From contig JWIT01000036.1 of assembly GCA_000949895.1 (NCBI GenBank), positions 1-55,220 of the forward strand: a stretch of DNA of 55,220 nucleotides, read 5' to 3'. A program made the position numbers and the translations under genes. Source of the stretch: Agrobacterium arsenijevicii. GTDB lineage: Bacteria > Pseudomonadota > Alphaproteobacteria > Rhizobiales > Rhizobiaceae. Below are positions 23,382 to 32,575 of this stretch, piece by piece (position 1 is the first letter of the stretch; every line of letters starts with the position of its first letter). The notes below the pieces were generated by a model. It was not told the DNA's origin, ran no database searches, and was given only the letters and a program-made list of their open reading frames with translations.

Positions 23382-24584
23382 TCAGACGGCCCTTCCCATC
23401 TTGCCGGGATTAAAGATGCCCGCCGGATCGAGCTTTTCCCTGATGCGCGCAGACAGCATGGCTTCCGCCGCCGGGCGTGGTTCGAATGCCGGCACGGTGG
23501 GGCGCGCCGCGTCACTCGCCCGCATCAACGTGGCATGGCCGCCGCCGAGCGCCCGGATGGCACCGCGCAGTAGTTCCGCTTCCGGGTCCGCCTCCATCTG
23601 CATCCAGACGAGGCCGCCCTGCCAGTCGTAAAAGGCATCGATGCCCGCTTCCATGCGCAGGGCGGAAACCAGCTTGTGGCCTTCGCTTGGAGCAACAGAA
23701 ACTTTCCAGAGCGGCTTGGCACCTTGCCCGGCATAGGGCGCGACATCCCGCACCTGCCGCCATAACATCGCGCTTTGCTCGTCTTCCAGCAGCGCCCAAG
23801 GCCCAACCCGATCCATGACCGAGAGGAGTTTTGCCGCGCGCGCTTCGACAGAAGCCGCGAGACCCTCCAGCCGGAGAATGGTCGCCGGACCTTCCGGCAG
23901 AGAGCCATCGATGAAACGGGAACTGACATTTTCCGGCAGATGGGCAGCGCCGGAAACCTCGACGCTCATCGCCATCGCCGCCGCCATGATCCGCGTCGCC
24001 GCCTCGTCATCCAGACCGGACACGACCACGGTTTTTTCCACGGGCGGTTTGGGCAGCACACGGAAGGTGACTTCAGTGAGAAAACCGAGCGTGCCGTGCG
24101 AGCCCGCCAGAAGCTTCGAAAGATCTAGTCCGGTGACATTCTTCATCACCCGGCCGCCAGCCTTGATGCTCTCTCCCCGACCGTTGACGAAACGGATGCC
24201 GAGCAGGCTATCACGCGCGGCACCCGCCACATAACGGCGCGGGCCGGAAACATTGGCGGCAAAAACGCCGCCGATGGTCGGCTCGCCTGTGGTTCCCATG
24301 ATCGGGCGGTGATCCATCGGCTCGAACGCCATCATCTGCCGGTTTTGTGCAAGGGCGGCTTCGACGACGGCAAGCGGCGTGCCTGCCTTGACCGTCATGA
24401 CCATCTCGGCAGGGACGTAGGAGACGATACCGGTGATGGCGCGGGAGGTGAGGATGGTTTCTGCCGCCACCGCGTTGCCGAAACCGGCGCGGCTATTGCC
24501 GCCGAAGATTTTTAGCGGGGTCTTTCGGGCCGCGTGGTCGCGGATGATGTCGGCGACCTGGGTTTCTGCGTATGGCGTCAGCAT
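23382..24584 (-). CDS. glcE: Glycolate oxidase FAD-binding subunit
   Basis: GlcE is the second flavin-binding subunit of glycolate oxidase, which oxidises glycolate to glyoxylate. The 400-residue product has a PCMH-type FAD domain: PLKIFGGNSRAGFG near residue 25, GTPLAVVEAALAQNRQMMAFEP, and GTTGEPTIGGVFAANVSGPRRY near 120. The ATG at 24584 (MLTPYAETQ) is favoured over the upstream in-frame ATG at 24626, which lies at the edge of a palindromic repeat. GlcF follows 3 bp after. Confidence 0.94.
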   Translation of the reverse strand: MLTPYAETQVADIIRDHAARKTPLKIFGGNSRAGFGNAVAAETILTSRAITGIVSYVPAEMVMTVKAGTPLAVVEAALAQNRQMMAFEPMDHRPIMGTTGEPTIGGVFAANVSGPRRYVAGAARDSLLGIRFVNGRGESIKAGGRVMKNVTGLDLSKLLAGSHGTLGFLTEVTFRVLPKPPVEKTVVVSGLDDEAATRIMAAAMAMSVEVSGAAHLPENVSSRFIDGSLPEGPATILRLEGLAASVEARAAKLLSVMDRVGPWALLEDEQSAMLWRQVRDVAPYAGQGAKPLWKVSVAPSEGHKLVSALRMEAGIDAFYDWQGGLVWMQMEADPEAELLRGAIRALGGGHATLMRASDAARPTVPAFEPRPAAEAMLSARIREKLDPAGIFNPGKMGRAV

Positions 24585-24631
24585 GGGGTGGCAGCCCTTG
24601 AGCAAGAGGTGGCACGCTCCGAGCAAGAAAT

Positions 24632-24789
24632 ACCCCCCTCTACCCTGCCGGGCATCTCCCCCTCAAGGGGGGAGATCGGCAAGCGGAAGACATCCCGCCT
24701 AAGGAACATTTGCGGAATTGTTGGGCGAGTGGGAGCGGCATCTGATCTCCCCCCTTGAGGGGGAGATGCCCGGCAGGGCAGAGGGGGGT
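24632..24789. repeat. 46-bp inverted repeat inside the glcDEF operon (family B)
   Basis: Arms 24632-24677 and 24744-24789 are complementary over 46 bp with a single mismatch and enclose a 66-base loop. Each arm also contains a smaller hairpin (ATCTCCCCC/GGGGGGAGAT). A close relative lies at 52734-52890. Transcribed as part of glcDEF, it would form a very stable RNA stem between glcD and glcE. Confidence 0.93.
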
Positions 24790-24825
24790 GAGCCGCACCC
24801 ACCAAGGCTACAAAGCTAAAGTACA

Positions 24826-26259
24826 TCAATTCCTCCCCTCCAACGGGAACACCTTGGAAGGGTTCATCAACCAGCCCTCATCAAAAGCGGCGCGCACCGC
24901 CATCTGCTGGGCAAGATCGGCCTCGCCATATTGGTGGCGCATCAGGTCGCGTTTTTCGATGCCGACACCGTGTTCGCCGGTGAGGCAGCCGCCGGCATCG
25001 ACGCAGAGTTTCAATATCTCGTTGCCCGCCTCTTCGGCACGGGCGGCATCATCCGGATCGTTGGCGTTGAACAGGATCAGCGGATGCATGTTGCCATCGC
25101 CCGCATGGAAGACATTGGCGACACGTAGACCGAGCCGGTCGGTAATTTCGCTCGTCTTTTTCAGCACATAGGAAAGCTGGGAGAGCGGCACCGTGCCATC
25201 CATGCAGATATAATCCGCGATGCGGCCTGTCGCGCCGAAGGCAGATTTGCGGCCTTTCCAGATAGCAGCCGCCTCCATCGCCGACTGGCATTCCTTCACC
25301 GTCTTCACCCCGTGTTTTCGGGCAATGGTGACGATATCCGCCAGCATGGCGTCCATTTCCGCTTCGGAGCCTTCGACCTCGACGATCAGAAGCGCGCCCG
25401 CATCCAGCGGATATCCCGCCTTGGCGAAGGCCTCGCAAATCTCGATTGCCGGCTTGTCCATGAACTCTATTGCCACGGGAATGATGCCCGCGCCGATGAT
25501 ATCGGCGACGCAGGAGCCTGCGTCTTCGGAGGTTTCGAACCCGAACAGCACCGGGCGCGCTCCCTCCGGCTTGGCGATCAGCCGCACCGTGGCCTCGGTG
25601 ACAATACCGAGCTGGCCTTCCGAACCGCAGACGAGGGCGAGCAGATCGTAACCGGCGGCATCGAGATGTTTGCCGCCCAGTTCCAGCACCGTGCCATCCA
25701 CCAGCACCATTTTGACACCGAGCAGATTATTGGTGGTGACACCGTATTTCAGGCAATGCGCGCCGCCAGAATTCATGCCGACATTACCGCCGATGGTGCA
25801 GGCAAGCTGCGAGCTGGGGTCCGGCGCATAAAAGAAGCCTTCCGCACCGGCGGCATCGGAAATGGAGAGATTGGTGACGCCCGCCTGTACCCTTGCCGTG
25901 CGGTTATAAAAATCGAGTTCGAGGATCGAGGACATCTTCGAAAGGCCGATCACCACCGCATCCTCCTGCGGGATCGCCCCGCCGGAAAGCGAGGTGCCAG
26001 CGCCGCGCGGCACGACCGGAATGCCGTAACGGTGACAATATTTCAGCACCGCTGCGACCTGCTCGGTTGTCTTCGGCAGGGCAACAGCCAGCGGCAGCCG
26101 ACGGTAGGAGACGAAAGCATCGGTTTCGAAGGGCACGAGTTCGCGCGGCTCGTGCACGAGACAGTCCTCCGGCAGAATATCCTTCAGATCGGATATGATG
26201 CGGTCACGGTTTGATAAAACCGCCGCACGCGGCTCCAGAAACTTGATCGGCTGCGTCAC
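24826..26259 (-). CDS. glcD: Glycolate oxidase FAD-linked subunit
   Basis: GlcD is the catalytic flavoprotein of glycolate oxidase. The 477-residue product has the FAD-binding PVVPRGAGTSLSGGAIP near residue 75 and CTIGGNVGMNSGGAHCLKYG near 135. Its C-terminal oxidase domain has HAGDGNMHPLILFN and GGCLTGEHGVGIEKRDLM. The GTG at 26259 (VTQPIKFLEPR) is chosen because GGAGGAGG lies upstream at good spacing; an open frame extends further to 26325 through the divergent promoter and is rejected. It heads the glcDEF operon, divergent from a LysR gene. Confidence 0.95.
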   Translation of the reverse strand: MTQPIKFLEPRAAVLSNRDRIISDLKDILPEDCLVHEPRELVPFETDAFVSYRRLPLAVALPKTTEQVAAVLKYCHRYGIPVVPRGAGTSLSGGAIPQEDAVVIGLSKMSSILELDFYNRTARVQAGVTNLSISDAAGAEGFFYAPDPSSQLACTIGGNVGMNSGGAHCLKYGVTTNNLLGVKMVLVDGTVLELGGKHLDAAGYDLLALVCGSEGQLGIVTEATVRLIAKPEGARPVLFGFETSEDAGSCVADIIGAGIIPVAIEFMDKPAIEICEAFAKAGYPLDAGALLIVEVEGSEAEMDAMLADIVTIARKHGVKTVKECQSAMEAAAIWKGRKSAFGATGRIADYICMDGTVPLSQLSYVLKKTSEITDRLGLRVANVFHAGDGNMHPLILFNANDPDDAARAEEAGNEILKLCVDAGGCLTGEHGVGIEKRDLMRHQYGEADLAQQMAVRAAFDEGWLMNPSKVFPLEGRN

Positions 26260-26287
26260 CGCTTCCCTCCTCCATGCACGTCTTATC

Positions 26288-26312
26288 AAGTGGTATTGTT
26301 TCTTTACCACTT
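26288..26312. promoter_or_regulatory. Perfect palindrome in the glcD/LysR divergent promoter
   Basis: AAGTGGTA (26288-26295) and TACCACTT (26305-26312) form an exact 8-bp inverted repeat with a 9-base AT-rich spacer. It lies centrally between the divergent starts at 26259 and 26374 and is the best operator candidate for control of glcDEF. Confidence 0.65.
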
Positions 26313-26373
26313 TGAAGGAGCGCAATCAAATGCTAAGGATTTTTTCCATTCCGGAAATAATCAGGGGGCAACT

Positions 26374-27273
26374 GTGACAAATCTGGGCGATCTGGAAGTC
26401 TTCGCAAGCGTTGCCGCCTCCGGCAGCATGTCGCTTGCCGCCAAGGAGCTTGGTTATTCGCCCGCCGTCATTTCCAAGCGCATCAAGCGGCTGGAGGAAA
26501 AGCTCGGTGCGCGGCTGTTCCAGCGCACCACAAGGCGAATTTCACTGACCGAAGCGGGCCAGGGCTTTTACGAGCGGGTGCTTGCCGTGCTGGAAGGGCT
26601 GGAGGACGCCGAGGATTTCGTGTCCGGCCGCGCCAACACCGTCAATGGTACGCTGAAGATTTCCGCCCCCACCTCCTTCGGGCGCATGCATATCGCGCCG
26701 CATCTGAAGACATTCATGGAGCGGCACCCCGACCTGTCGGTCAATCTGGTGCTCAGCGACGAATTCATCGATATCATTGAAGGCGGTTACGATCTGGCGA
26801 TCCGTATCGCCGATCTCAACTCCTCCAGCCTCGTCGCCCGTCGTCTGGCGCCGGTGCGGCGCGTGCTGTGCGCTTCCGCGGAGTATGTGGCTGCCCACGG
26901 CATGCCGGCAACGATCGAGGACTTAAAGAAGCACCGCTGCCTGCCGGCCCATAATAACGATATCTGGCGACTGGAAGGACCGGGCGGCGCGCTGAGCATT
27001 CGCCCCGAAGGCATGCTGGTCACCAATTCCAGCGAGGTCATCCGCGAGGCGGTGATATCAGGACTCGGCATTGCGCTGCGCTCCACCTGGGATATCGGGC
27101 ATGAGTTGCGCGCTGGCAAACTGGTGCAGGTTCTGCCCGCCTATGAGGGGTCGCGAAACGTCACCCTCTCGGCGGTTTATCCGAGCCGGCAGTTCTTGCC
27201 GGCCAAGGTGCGGCTGTTCATCGATTATCTGGCCGGGCTTTATGGGCCTTCACCCTATTGGGAACAGGGCTGA
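26374..27273 (+). CDS. LysR-family regulator divergent from glcDEF
   Basis: The 299-residue product starts at a GTG (26374) preceded by AGGGGG. The winged helix is VFASVAASGSMSLAAKELGYSPAVISKRIKRLEEKLGARLF-like, of the CrgA/DmlR-type group; the effector domain contains LKISAPTSFGRMHIAPHLK. The longer frame from 26290 would read through the palindromic operator and is not used. Position suggests it controls glcDEF in response to glycolate or a related hydroxy acid. It converges with the DUF3422 gene 9 bp away. Confidence 0.9.
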   Translation: MTNLGDLEVFASVAASGSMSLAAKELGYSPAVISKRIKRLEEKLGARLFQRTTRRISLTEAGQGFYERVLAVLEGLEDAEDFVSGRANTVNGTLKISAPTSFGRMHIAPHLKTFMERHPDLSVNLVLSDEFIDIIEGGYDLAIRIADLNSSSLVARRLAPVRRVLCASAEYVAAHGMPATIEDLKKHRCLPAHNNDIWRLEGPGGALSIRPEGMLVTNSSEVIREAVISGLGIALRSTWDIGHELRAGKLVQVLPAYEGSRNVTLSAVYPSRQFLPAKVRLFIDYLAGLYGPSPYWEQG

Positions 27274-27282
27274 AGACCGGCT

Positions 27283-28557
27283 TCAGTGCCCACCCTCGGC
27301 ATGGGAGCGGCGGACACGGCGCACGACCCACCAGACGCCAAGCACGGCGACTGGAACGGAAAGACCTGTAACCACGGCGGGATCGACCGGCAGCACGTCG
27401 TGGCTGATCGCCTTGGTGAGATAACCGATAAGGCCAACGACATAATAGGAGATGGCGGCAACCGAGAGGCCTTCCACCGTCTGTTGCAGGCGAAGCTGCA
27501 TGGCGGCACGTTTGTTCATGGTATCCAGGAGCACGGTGTTCTGCCGCTCCAGCTCCACATCGATCCAGCTTCTGACCAACGCAGTAGCACGATAGAGCTT
27601 GCGCGACAGGTTCGCCTGCCGCTCCTCGACCGACTGGCAGGTGCGCATGGCGGGCGCAAGACGCCTTTCCAGAAAGCTGCCCATGGTCTCATGCCCCTGA
27701 ACCGACGTTTCGGCCAAGGCACGAATGCGCTCACGCACGATGCCGTCATAGGCGCGGCTGGCGCCGAAGCGGTAGAGGCTGAGCGCCGCGTTGGCTTCCA
27801 GTTCAGCCGCAAGCCGGGTCATCTCCGCCAGCAGCGCATCCGCCTCGTCGCGTGCGCCGTTCTTCATGCGTTGCGTAATGCCCGTCAGGCCATCCTCGAT
27901 GCGGCGGATTTCCGGCGACAGCGTCTGCGCCATCGGCAGGCCGAGCATGGCGAGCGTGCGATAGGTTTCGATATCCAGCAGCCGCTGCACCAGCGCACCG
28001 CGGCTGTAATCGCTCAAGCCCCGGTCGATCACCAGTATCTGCGTCAGCCCGTCGCGATCCTGACGGAAATCGGTGAGGATCGCCGCCTGACCGTCACGCA
28101 CGTCGCTGTAACAGAGGCTCGTCGGCTCGAACATCGTCTCCGCATTGGCGGGCGTTCCGCTTTCGGGGCGGATTTCCAGCCGCACGCCCGATATCAGCGA
28201 GCCGGGTGGCGAGAAACCGTCACCGAAAGGATCGCCGGCAATATCGCCGCCGAATTTTTCCGGCGCGGGGCCATCCCAGAACCATGTCGAAAATTCCGTG
28301 TGCCGTTCCCAGCGCAGCGTCCCCTGCCCCCAGGGCATGGCGTGGTGGCGGGCATCGCGTTCCGGCGGCGCGACACCGCGGCTGCGCGACATTTCCGCGA
28401 TGACCGAGTGATGCACGGCCGAGCCGCCATCCATCATGAAGGCGAGCTGGACGATGATGCGCGACGGCGCCAGAAGCACCGTCGGCCGCGCATGAACCTC
28501 GCCTAGAGCGAGCGACCTTTCCGGCGCGCTTGCGAAAGCAAATCTACCCTTGGCCAT
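27283..28557 (-). CDS. DUF3422 family membrane-anchored protein
   Basis: The 424-residue product belongs by pattern to DUF3422: SLALGEVHARPTVLLAPSRI near the start, WERHTEFSTWFWD near residue 85, and a long helical segment rich in Arg, Leu and Glu. Two hydrophobic helices lie at the C-terminus (AAISYYVVGLIGYLTKAI and VTGLSVPVAVLGVWWVV) followed by a basic tail RRVRRSHAEGGH. The bulk would face the cytoplasm. Function is unknown. The gene stands alone, facing a divergent GntR-type regulator after a 313-bp gap. Confidence 0.85.
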   Translation of the reverse strand: MAKGRFAFASAPERSLALGEVHARPTVLLAPSRIIVQLAFMMDGGSAVHHSVIAEMSRSRGVAPPERDARHHAMPWGQGTLRWERHTEFSTWFWDGPAPEKFGGDIAGDPFGDGFSPPGSLISGVRLEIRPESGTPANAETMFEPTSLCYSDVRDGQAAILTDFRQDRDGLTQILVIDRGLSDYSRGALVQRLLDIETYRTLAMLGLPMAQTLSPEIRRIEDGLTGITQRMKNGARDEADALLAEMTRLAAELEANAALSLYRFGASRAYDGIVRERIRALAETSVQGHETMGSFLERRLAPAMRTCQSVEERQANLSRKLYRATALVRSWIDVELERQNTVLLDTMNKRAAMQLRLQQTVEGLSVAAISYYVVGLIGYLTKAISHDVLPVDPAVVTGLSVPVAVLGVWWVVRRVRRSHAEGGH

Positions 28558-28870
28558 TGCGATATCGTCCCCCGCCTGTTCCGCCGGTTTTTTAAAGCAT
28601 CAAAGGCGATGACGACACCGCAATCGAGGCCGATGTAATTGTTTTGATGCACCTGACGGCAAAAAACCGCCACCATCACCCTGTCCGGCTGCAGCTTTAA
28701 CAAAAGCCAGTTTAAAAAGGCAGATGCCGTGTTGCCGCAGGCAATCCCACATGAAGCGTCGGCACAAACTGGACAGAATATTTGACCAGTGCGACGCTTC
28801 GCTGATAATTTGCGCTCAATTACACGGACAGGCACACCTAGCGGGCGGGATTTCGCCGGAGAATGCTGCG
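28558..28870. other. Intergenic region between the DUF3422 and GntR-type genes
   Basis: This 313-bp stretch separates two divergent genes and must hold both promoters. Open frames here lack coding character. I see no long palindrome or tRNA-like structure. Confidence 0.4.
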
Positions 28871-29644
28871 ATGGACGAAACCTTATTCGCCCGAATTGAG
28901 CACAGCCGCACATCGCAGGAGGTCGTCCTGCGTTTCGAGGAACTGATCCTCGACGGTATATTGCGGGATGGCGACCGGCTGCCCGGCGAGCGGGAACTGG
29001 CGCAGAAACTCGATGTTTCGCGACCGATCCTGCGGGAAGCGCTGAAGGAACTCGAAACGCGTGGCCTTCTCACCAGCCGGCATGGCGGCGGCACCTATGT
29101 CGCGGATATTGTCGGCCCGGTCTTTTCCGATCCCTTGAGCGCGCTGATTACCCGCCACAGCCGGGCAACGCGGGATTATCTCGAATATCGCCGTTACATC
29201 GAAGGCATGACAGCCGAACTGGCGGCGCAGCGCGCGACCGAACACGACAGGCGCAACCTTGCAGCCATCGTCGAAAAAATGCGGGAGGCTCATGAAGCGG
29301 GCCAATTCGAAGACGAGCTGACGGGCGATGTAGAGTTTCACAACGCCATCGGTGAAGCGGCGCACAACATCGTGCTGATGCACACTTTGCGGTCCTGCTA
29401 CCGGCTTTTGAGCGACGACATCTTCTATAACCGTCACCTCATCTTCACCGTTGCGGGTGCGCATGACGAGGTGCTGAGGCAACATATCGCCATTCACGAC
29501 GCGATTGCGGCCGGTGATCCGGCGGCGGCACGGGCTGCGGCGGAAGCCCATATCGACTTCATCGTGGACACCACCTCCAAAGCGCATCAGGCGCGGGAAT
29601 GGGACCGGATTTCGCGCCTCCGGCAACAGCAGCGAAACGCCTGA
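28871..29644 (+). CDS. FadR-subfamily GntR transcriptional regulator
   Basis: The 257-residue product has an N-terminal GntR winged helix (GDRLPGERELAQKLDVSRP, then LREALKELETRGLLTSRHGGGTYV). Its C-terminal FCD domain has the metal-binding Asp/His pattern (DVEFHNAIGEAAHN, HDEVLRQHIAIHDAI, AEAHIDFIVD). Such regulators (PdhR, LldR, GlcC) respond to small organic acids. The ATG at 28871 is chosen over upstream frames. Its target is not evident: candidates are the glc genes upstream or mfpsAB just downstream. Confidence 0.9.
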   Translation: MDETLFARIEHSRTSQEVVLRFEELILDGILRDGDRLPGERELAQKLDVSRPILREALKELETRGLLTSRHGGGTYVADIVGPVFSDPLSALITRHSRATRDYLEYRRYIEGMTAELAAQRATEHDRRNLAAIVEKMREAHEAGQFEDELTGDVEFHNAIGEAAHNIVLMHTLRSCYRLLSDDIFYNRHLIFTVAGAHDEVLRQHIAIHDAIAAGDPAAARAAAEAHIDFIVDTTSKAHQAREWDRISRLRQQQRNA

Positions 29645-29729
29645 AATCGCCACCAGGCGAAATACGGTAACGCTTTTATTCACATTTTCATGGAACCTTT
29701 TGTTCGTTTTGGTCTTTTTATCTGGTTAA

Positions 29730-31094
29730 TTGGAAAAATTTACCAAGATGGGACCCATGACAACCACGAGCGAAACTGAACGCTATCCGCGGATAGCTCT
29801 CATATCGACGCATGGCTATGTCGCCGCACACCCGCCGCTGGGCGCGGCAGATACCGGGGGACAGGTGGTTTATGTGCTTGAGCTTGCACGCAAACTCGGC
29901 CAGCTCGGTTACACTGTCGATCTTTATACCCGCCGCTTCGAAGACCAGCCGGAATTCGACGAGGTGGACGAGCGCGTGCGCGTGGTGCGCATTCCCTGCG
30001 GCGGGCGCGATTTCATTCCCAAGGAATATCTGCACCGCCACCTGATGGAATGGTGCGAAAACGCGCTGCGTTTCATCAAGAAAAATGACCTCAACTACTC
30101 GTTCATCAACAGCCATTACTGGGATGCAGGCGTGGCCGGGCAGCGGCTTTCCGAGGCGCTGAAAATTCCGCATCTGCACACGCCGCATTCGCTCGGCCTC
30201 TGGAAAAAACGCCAGATGGAAACCGACTATCCGGAAAAGGCGGATACGTTCGATCTGGAGTTTAATTTCAAGGAACGCATCCAGCATGAACTCATCATCT
30301 ATCGCAGCTGCGATATGGTGATTGCGACCACGCCGGTGCAGCTTGACGTTCTGATCGAGGATTACGGCCTCAAGCGCAAACACATCCACATGATCCCGCC
30401 GGGCTACGACGACAACCGTTTCTTCCCCGTCTCGGATGCGACGCGGCAGATGATCCGGCAGCGTTTCGGCTTTGAAGGCAAGACGGTGCTGGCGCTCGGA
30501 CGCCTCGCCACCAACAAGGGCTACGATCTGCTGATCGACGGTTTCTCCGTACTGGTAGAGCGGGAACCGGAAGCCCGGCTGCATCTGGCGGTCGGCGGCG
30601 AAAACATGGACGAGCAGGAAACGACGATCCTTAACCAGCTTAAGGACCGGGTGAAATCGCTGGGGCTGGAGGACAAGGTGGCGTTCTCCGGTTATGTCGA
30701 GGATGAGGATTTGCCGGATATATACCGGGCAGCCGATCTTTTCGTCCTGTCGAGCCGTTACGAACCCTTCGGCATGACCGCGATCGAGGCGATGGCGAGC
30801 GGCACGCCGACCGTGGTTACGATCCATGGCGGGCTGTTCCGTGCCGTCAGCTACGGCAGACACGCGCTGTTTGCAGATCCCTTCGACAAGGAAGACCTCG
30901 GCATTACCATGATGAAGCCGTTCAAGCACGAGCGGCTTTACGGACGGCTTTCCCGCATGGGTGCGCACAAGGCGCGTAGCCTGTTCACCTGGACGGGCAT
31001 TGCCCAGCAATTGCTGGCACTGGTGGAAGGCAGGCCCCTGATGCCGGTTCTGGAAGAATCCGACTGGGCAGAGCCATGGAACGACGGCGATTGA
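29730..31094 (+). CDS. mfpsA: Mannosylfructose-phosphate synthase (GT4 glycosyltransferase)
   Basis: This retaining glycosyltransferase makes mannosylfructose-6-phosphate from GDP-mannose and fructose-6-phosphate, the first step to the compatible solute mannosylfructose, known from A. tumefaciens. I recognise the sequence. It has a sucrose-synthase-like N-terminus (GAADTGGQVVYVLELARKLG), a nucleotide-binding LALGRLATNKGYDLLI near residue 250, and the GT4 E-x7-E motif EPFGMTAIEAMASGTP near 350. Start is uncertain: TTG at 29730 is listed (454 residues), and ATGs at 29748 and 29757 are plausible. It overlaps the phosphatase gene by 19 bases. Confidence 0.94.
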   Translation: MEKFTKMGPMTTTSETERYPRIALISTHGYVAAHPPLGAADTGGQVVYVLELARKLGQLGYTVDLYTRRFEDQPEFDEVDERVRVVRIPCGGRDFIPKEYLHRHLMEWCENALRFIKKNDLNYSFINSHYWDAGVAGQRLSEALKIPHLHTPHSLGLWKKRQMETDYPEKADTFDLEFNFKERIQHELIIYRSCDMVIATTPVQLDVLIEDYGLKRKHIHMIPPGYDDNRFFPVSDATRQMIRQRFGFEGKTVLALGRLATNKGYDLLIDGFSVLVEREPEARLHLAVGGENMDEQETTILNQLKDRVKSLGLEDKVAFSGYVEDEDLPDIYRAADLFVLSSRYEPFGMTAIEAMASGTPTVVTIHGGLFRAVSYGRHALFADPFDKEDLGITMMKPFKHERLYGRLSRMGAHKARSLFTWTGIAQQLLALVEGRPLMPVLEESDWAEPWNDGD

Positions 31095-31861
31095 AACCAC
31101 TTCGTCTGTTCTCAACCGATCTCGACGGAACCGTCGTTGGCGATAATGACGCCACGCGCCGGTTCCGCGATTTCTGGCAATCGCTGCCGGACGATCTTCG
31201 CCCGGTTCTCGTCTTCAACAGCGGCAGGCTGATCGACGATCAACTAGCGCTTTTGGAAGAGGTGCCCCTGCCCAAGCCCGATTACATTATCGGCGGCGTC
31301 GGCACCATGCTGCACGCAAAAGAGCGGCGCGCGCTGGAAAGCGCCTATACCCGTTCGCTCGGCACCGGTTTCGACCGGCAGAAGATCGCCGACATCATGG
31401 CCGGCCTGCCGGGCGTGACGATGCAGGCGGAACAGTACCAGCATGGCCTCAAATCCAGCTGGTTCCTGCATAACGCGGATGAAAAGACAATCGGCGATAT
31501 CGAAGCTTTGCTTGTTGCAGCGGATATCGATGCCCGGATCGTCTATTCCAGCAATCGTGACCTCGACATATTGCCGAAGGCCGCCGACAAGGGCGCGGCA
31601 TTGGCATGGTTATGTGGACAACTGCACATCGGCCTCGACGAATCAGTCGTTGCGGGTGATACTGGCAATGATCGGGCGATGTTCGAGTTGAATGGCGTTC
31701 GCGGCGTGATTGTGGGCAATGCCTTGCCGGAGCTTCTCTCTCTGGCACATGACAACAGCCGCTTTTTCCTCTCGAGCAAGACCGAAGCAGATGGTGTGAT
31801 GGAAGGTCTCCAGCATTGGGGACTGCACGCTGGCCAACGCAGTTCCGGCAATAATTCATAG
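31076..31861 (+). CDS. mfpsB: Mannosylfructose-phosphate phosphatase
   Basis: MfpsB removes the phosphate from mannosylfructose-6-phosphate to release the osmolyte. The 261-residue product is a HAD phosphatase of the sucrose-phosphatase group: motif I LFSTDLDGTVVGDND (two Asp), motif II VFNSGR, Lys in ADKGAALAW, and motif IV VVAGDTGNDRAMF. The ATG lies inside the 3' end of mfpsA, a tight overlap that couples the two steps. Identity follows from its sequence family and the neighbour. Confidence 0.93.
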   Translation: MERRRLKPLRLFSTDLDGTVVGDNDATRRFRDFWQSLPDDLRPVLVFNSGRLIDDQLALLEEVPLPKPDYIIGGVGTMLHAKERRALESAYTRSLGTGFDRQKIADIMAGLPGVTMQAEQYQHGLKSSWFLHNADEKTIGDIEALLVAADIDARIVYSSNRDLDILPKAADKGAALAWLCGQLHIGLDESVVAGDTGNDRAMFELNGVRGVIVGNALPELLSLAHDNSRFFLSSKTEADGVMEGLQHWGLHAGQRSSGNNS

Positions 31862-32095
31862 CGGCCTTGCGTTCTAAATGACGTAAAAACAGAAAAAATG
31901 CAGTATTTCGCGATCGGCTGCTGACCGGCAATGCGCCGGGCAAAGCCTCCATTCGCATCCCTGCTCATCCACTGCAACCTACGGGCTTCATCAGCATGAA
32001 GACAATAGTGGGTTATGGTTGAAGGGGGATTGGCGGAACATATGGAATATCTATATTAGCAATAATCACTCACAGAAAAAAAGGACTGATCCGGA

Positions 32096-32575
32096 TTGAA
32101 GATTTTGAATCGATTGGCGACAGATGTTGGCTTGATGTTGCGCAGACCGCCGCGACAGCAATATGCGGCGCTGTGCTATCGATCGTCCAAAAAAAATCAT
32201 GAGCCGGAAGTACTGTTGCTGACAAGCCGCGACACGGGACGCTGGGTCATTCCCAAAGGCTGGCCCATGGCCAACAAGAAGGCCCATGCCGTTGCCGAAC
32301 AGGAAGCCTATGAGGAAGCCGGTGTCAAAGGCAGGGTGGATAAGGCCCCCTTCGGCTTTTATGAATACGAGAAAAAGTTGAACAGCGGCATCAATGTGCT
32401 GTGCAAGGTTCAGGTGCATCTGCTCGAAGTGGCGGAGCTGCAGGACAGCTTTCCCGAAAAGGAATCCAGACGGCTGGAATGGGTGAGCCCCGAAGAGGCG
32501 GCCAAACGGGTCAACGAGCCGGAACTAAAAGAGCTCATGCACGCTTTCGACAAGCGGATGGCGCTTTCGAAATAG
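32096..32575 (+). CDS. Nudix hydrolase with a divergent Nudix box
   Basis: The 159-residue product starts at a TTG (32096) with AAGGA 10 bases upstream; an ATG at 32135 is the alternative. After WVIPKGWP comes the Nudix region GWPMANKKAHAVAEQEAYEEAGV. The consensus GX5EX7REUXEEXGU is kept at the catalytic EEAG end, but the first Glu is Lys and the Arg is Gln. The form resembles the diphosphoinositol-polyphosphate phosphohydrolase group. It probably hydrolyses a nucleoside- or polyphosphate-linked diphosphate. A weak hairpin follows at 32577-32605. Confidence 0.85.
   Translation: MKILNRLATDVGLMLRRPPRQQYAALCYRSSKKNHEPEVLLLTSRDTGRWVIPKGWPMANKKAHAVAEQEAYEEAGVKGRVDKAPFGFYEYEKKLNSGINVLCKVQVHLLEVAELQDSFPEKESRRLEWVSPEEAAKRVNEPELKELMHAFDKRMALSK

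Noticed and set aside
24632..24789. Possible CRISPR or direct-repeat array at the G/C-rich blocks
   Set aside because: There are only two inverted arms and no spaced direct repeats.
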